NCBI RefSeq assembly: GCF_900129095.1
Contig: NZ_FQVA01000001.1
Coordinates: 558,001-622,000, forward strand
Direction of reading: 5' to 3'
Source: Microbulbifer donghaiensis
GTDB lineage: Bacteria; Pseudomonadota; Gammaproteobacteria; Pseudomonadales; Cellvibrionaceae
DNA length: 64,000 bases
Positions 62,028-64,000 of the stretch are shown piece by piece. Numbering within the stretch: position 1 is the first letter of the stretch; every line of letters starts with the position of its first letter. The notes below the pieces were generated by a model that was not told the DNA's origin, did not search any database, and saw only the letters and a program-made list of their open reading frames with translations. Position numbers and translations under genes: made by a program.

Positions 62028-62537
62028 TCAGCGCTTGCCACTCTTGCTCTTGGGTTCGGGATCCGGCACCGCCACCGCGGTATCGGTCTTCACCTCCTGG
62101 ATCACCACATAGGTGTGGGTCTCGCGCACTCCGGGGATGGAGGCCAGTTTCTCGCCGAGGAAGCGGCGGTAACCGAGCATGTCTTTGATGCGGATTTTCA
62201 CCAGATAGTCGAAACCACCGGCAACCATATGGCACTCCTGCACTTCCTCCAGGCTGGAAACATGCTGGTTGAACGCCTCCAGCGCCTCGGTGGCCGTGTC
62301 GGTCAGGGTGACCTGGATATAGACGACGAGGCCGGCGTGCACCTTGAGTGGATCCAGCAGCGCCACGTAGTCGCGGATAAAGCCTTCGCGCTCGAGGCGC
62401 TTGACCCGCTCCAGACACGGCGTGGGGCTCAGATTCACCCGCCGCGCCAGCTCCACGTTCGGCAGGCGCCCGTGGCGCTGCAGAATGCGCAGTATCTGCC
62501 GGTCGATACGGTCCAGATCTTCCAACTGTCGAGACAT
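62028..62537 (-). CDS. Lrp/AsnC-family transcriptional regulator
   Basis: 169 residues. The N-terminal helix-turn-helix (LPNVELARRVNLSPTPCLERVKRLEREG, about 25-52) is followed by the RAM effector domain with GFDYLVKIRIKDM. The C-terminus is basic (PKSKSGKR). It is divergent from putA with 156 bp between them. Lrp-type regulators in this position often respond to proline or leucine and control proline catabolism. Since the putA protein here lacks its own DNA-binding domain, this protein is the likely regulator. The ribosome site is weak. Confidence 0.92.
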   Translation of the reverse strand: MSRQLEDLDRIDRQILRILQRHGRLPNVELARRVNLSPTPCLERVKRLEREGFIRDYVALLDPLKVHAGLVVYIQVTLTDTATEALEAFNQHVSSLEEVQECHMVAGGFDYLVKIRIKDMLGYRRFLGEKLASIPGVRETHTYVVIQEVKTDTAVAVPDPEPKSKSGKR

Positions 62538-62557
62538 AGCAACATACCCTACTGGTA

Positions 62558-62577
62558 ATCACGCAAACAGGCGTGAT
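62558..62577. promoter_or_regulatory. Candidate operator between the Lrp-type gene and putA
   Basis: ATCACGC (62558-62564) and GCGTGAT (62571-62577) form a perfect inverted repeat with a 6-bp centre, 21 bp from the Lrp-type start. Binding by that regulator is inferred. Confidence 0.35.
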
Positions 62578-62693
62578 ATTTAACCACAAGCGGCGGCAAA
62601 ATGGCGATTAATTCTGAACACTTTCGCACATAATCCGGTTTTTTATTCTGGCCCCTAAACACAAAATCTGAGTTACAGAGCTTGGGAGACAAT

Positions 62694-64000
62694 ATGTCGA
62701 CAAACGTCGCCGGCCAATTCACCAAAGAGTTGCACAGCGCCCGCCAGCGGGCCCACGAGTATTTGCACGCCGACGAAAACCGGTGCGTCAGCGAACTGCT
62801 GGCCGCGCCCCGGCCCAGTGACAGCCTGCGCAAGAAGATCCTCAATACTTCGCGCGAGCTGGTGCGCCATTCCCGCCAGCACCGCAGCAAGCGCGGCACT
62901 TTAGATGCCTTCCTGCAGCAGTTCGGCCTGTCCAACAAGGAAGGCGTGGCCCTGATGTGTCTGGCGGAGTCCCTGCTCCGGGTACCGGATGCGGATACTG
63001 CCGACAAATTGATCGCCGAGAAAGTGCATTCCGGCAACTGGTCCAGCCATCGTGGCCAATCTGACTCACTGTTCGTGAATGCCTCCACCTGGGGCCTGAT
63101 GCTGACCGGCAACATCGTCGAGCTGGATCCGGACATCACCGAAAAGCCCTCCCACTGGATGAAGCGCCTGGTCAGCCGCATCGGTGAGCCGATGGTGCGC
63201 ACCTCCATGATGCAGGCGATGAAGATCATGGGTGGCCAGTACGTACTGGGCCGCACCATCGAAGAAGCCCTGAAACGCGGGCCGGCGGAAAACCTGCCCG
63301 GCACCCGCTTCTCCTTCGATATGCTCGGCGAAGGCGCCCGCACCATGGCGGACGCGGAGCGCTACTTCGACGCCTACATGATGGCCATCGAAACCATCGG
63401 CAAGAACAACGACAAGCGCGACGTGGTCGAGGCCAATGGCATCTCCATCAAGCTGTCCGCCCTGCACCCGCGCTACAGCGTGCTGCAGCACGACCGCGTG
63501 ATGAACGAACTGCTGCCCCAGGTAAAGCGCCTGTGTGTGGCGGCCGCCAAATACGACATGGGCCTGAATATCGACGCGGAAGAGGCCGAGCGTTTAGATG
63601 TATCGCTGGACATCTTTGAAGCCCTGGCCCGCGATCCGGAACTGAAGGACTGGCAGGGTCTCGGCTTCGTGCTGCAGGCCTACCAGAAACGCGCGCCGCA
63701 CGTGGCCGACTGGCTGATCGCGCTGGGCCGCGACTCCGGCCGCAAGCTGATGGTGCGCCTGGTGAAAGGTGCCTACTGGGACTCCGAGATCAAGCACGCC
63801 CAGCAGATGGGCCTGTCCGACTACCCGGTATACACGCGCAAATGCCACACCGACCTCTCCTACCAGGTGTGCGCGCAGAAACTGCTGGATGCCCGCGATG
63901 CCATCTACCCGCAGTTCGCCACCCACAACGCCTACACCGTTGGCCTGATCCTGGAAATGGCCGGCGACAGCGATGACTACGAGTTCCAGCGCCTGCACGG
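62694..64000 (+). CDS. putA: Proline dehydrogenase/delta-1-pyrroline-5-carboxylate dehydrogenase (5' part)
   Basis: 435 complete codons are visible; the gene runs off the right edge. The N-terminal arm (about 1-140) and the start of the FAD proline dehydrogenase barrel are clear: GEGARTMADAERYFDAY, ISIKLSALHPRY, NIDAEEAERLD and RLVKGAYWDSEIKHAQ. There is no N-terminal ribbon-helix-helix DNA-binding domain, so unlike E. coli PutA it cannot repress its own gene. It oxidises proline to P5C and, in the part not seen, P5C to glutamate. GGGAG precedes the ATG. Divergent from the Lrp-type regulator. Confidence 0.95.
   Translation, partial: MSTNVAGQFTKELHSARQRAHEYLHADENRCVSELLAAPRPSDSLRKKILNTSRELVRHSRQHRSKRGTLDAFLQQFGLSNKEGVALMCLAESLLRVPDADTADKLIAEKVHSGNWSSHRGQSDSLFVNASTWGLMLTGNIVELDPDITEKPSHWMKRLVSRIGEPMVRTSMMQAMKIMGGQYVLGRTIEEALKRGPAENLPGTRFSFDMLGEGARTMADAERYFDAYMMAIETIGKNNDKRDVVEANGISIKLSALHPRYSVLQHDRVMNELLPQVKRLCVAAAKYDMGLNIDAEEAERLDVSLDIFEALARDPELKDWQGLGFVLQAYQKRAPHVADWLIALGRDSGRKLMVRLVKGAYWDSEIKHAQQMGLSDYPVYTRKCHTDLSYQVCAQKLLDARDAIYPQFATHNAYTVGLILEMAGDSDDYEFQRLH

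Noticed and set aside
1..64000. CRISPR arrays, rRNA or tRNA genes, prophage, complete insertion sequence, restriction or toxin systems
   Set aside because: I read for these and found no repeat-spacer pattern, cloverleaf, transposase, integrase or defence gene that I could support.

Overview
The window is one continuous stretch of GC-rich (roughly 60 percent by eye), densely coded chromosome from a Gram-negative bacterium. GreB, PutA with a divergent Lrp-type regulator, an SfcA-type malic enzyme, many lipoprotein and outer-membrane signals, and catabolic genes rich in sulfatases and acyl-CoA enzymes fit a marine or soil gammaproteobacterium, perhaps of the Cellvibrionales (Microbulbifer-like) kind. 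That placement is inference. I saw no rRNA, tRNA, CRISPR array, prophage or complete insertion sequence.

Layout. (1) 1-2184 (minus, runs off the left edge): a membrane protein related to large M48 peptidases whose HExxH site has been lost. (2) 2383-13459: a catabolic regulon. A TetR-type regulator is divergent from an operon for a PECR-like SDR, acyl-CoA carboxylase beta, an acyl-CoA dehydrogenase, an enoyl-CoA hydratase, carboxylase alpha and a second acyl-CoA dehydrogenase. The order resembles the acyclic-terpene (atu) and leucine (liu) pathways. An identical 18-bp palindrome precedes both this operon and a distant BKACE (DUF849) gene followed by an Na+/alanine symporter. (3) 13677-24578: mixed housekeeping genes: S9 peptidase, greB, patatin, MgtC/DUF4010 membrane protein, metallo-beta-lactamase-fold protein, SDR, M3 peptidase lipoprotein and a small dimeric-barrel protein. 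A 164-bp MITE-like element lies next to the last. (4) 24815-27772: malic enzyme and a CDF cation transporter.

(5) 28001-43324 is the most unusual part: a cell-envelope hydrolase cluster with a DUF1254 protein, three divergent DUF3604 (PHP-like) proteins, two arylsulfatases with different formylglycine motifs, a periplasmic HAD phosphatase and an eight-haem cytochrome c fused to TPRs. (6) 43778-54295 looks like its metabolic partner: two paralogous DUF1302 outer-membrane proteins, two AraC regulators, a cupin dioxygenase, an extended SDR, a classical SDR and a Baeyer-Villiger-type monooxygenase. Together (5) and (6) could import, deconjugate and oxidise a sulfated or otherwise masked alcohol or ketone. 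The substrate cannot be read from the sequence.

(7) 54579-61905: a small membrane protein, a phospholipase D-type enzyme, OsmC, a FadL-like porin with a second barrel protein, an acyl-CoA dehydrogenase, a REP-like inverted pair and a DMT exporter. (8) 62028-64000: an Lrp/AsnC regulator divergent from putA, which runs off the right edge.
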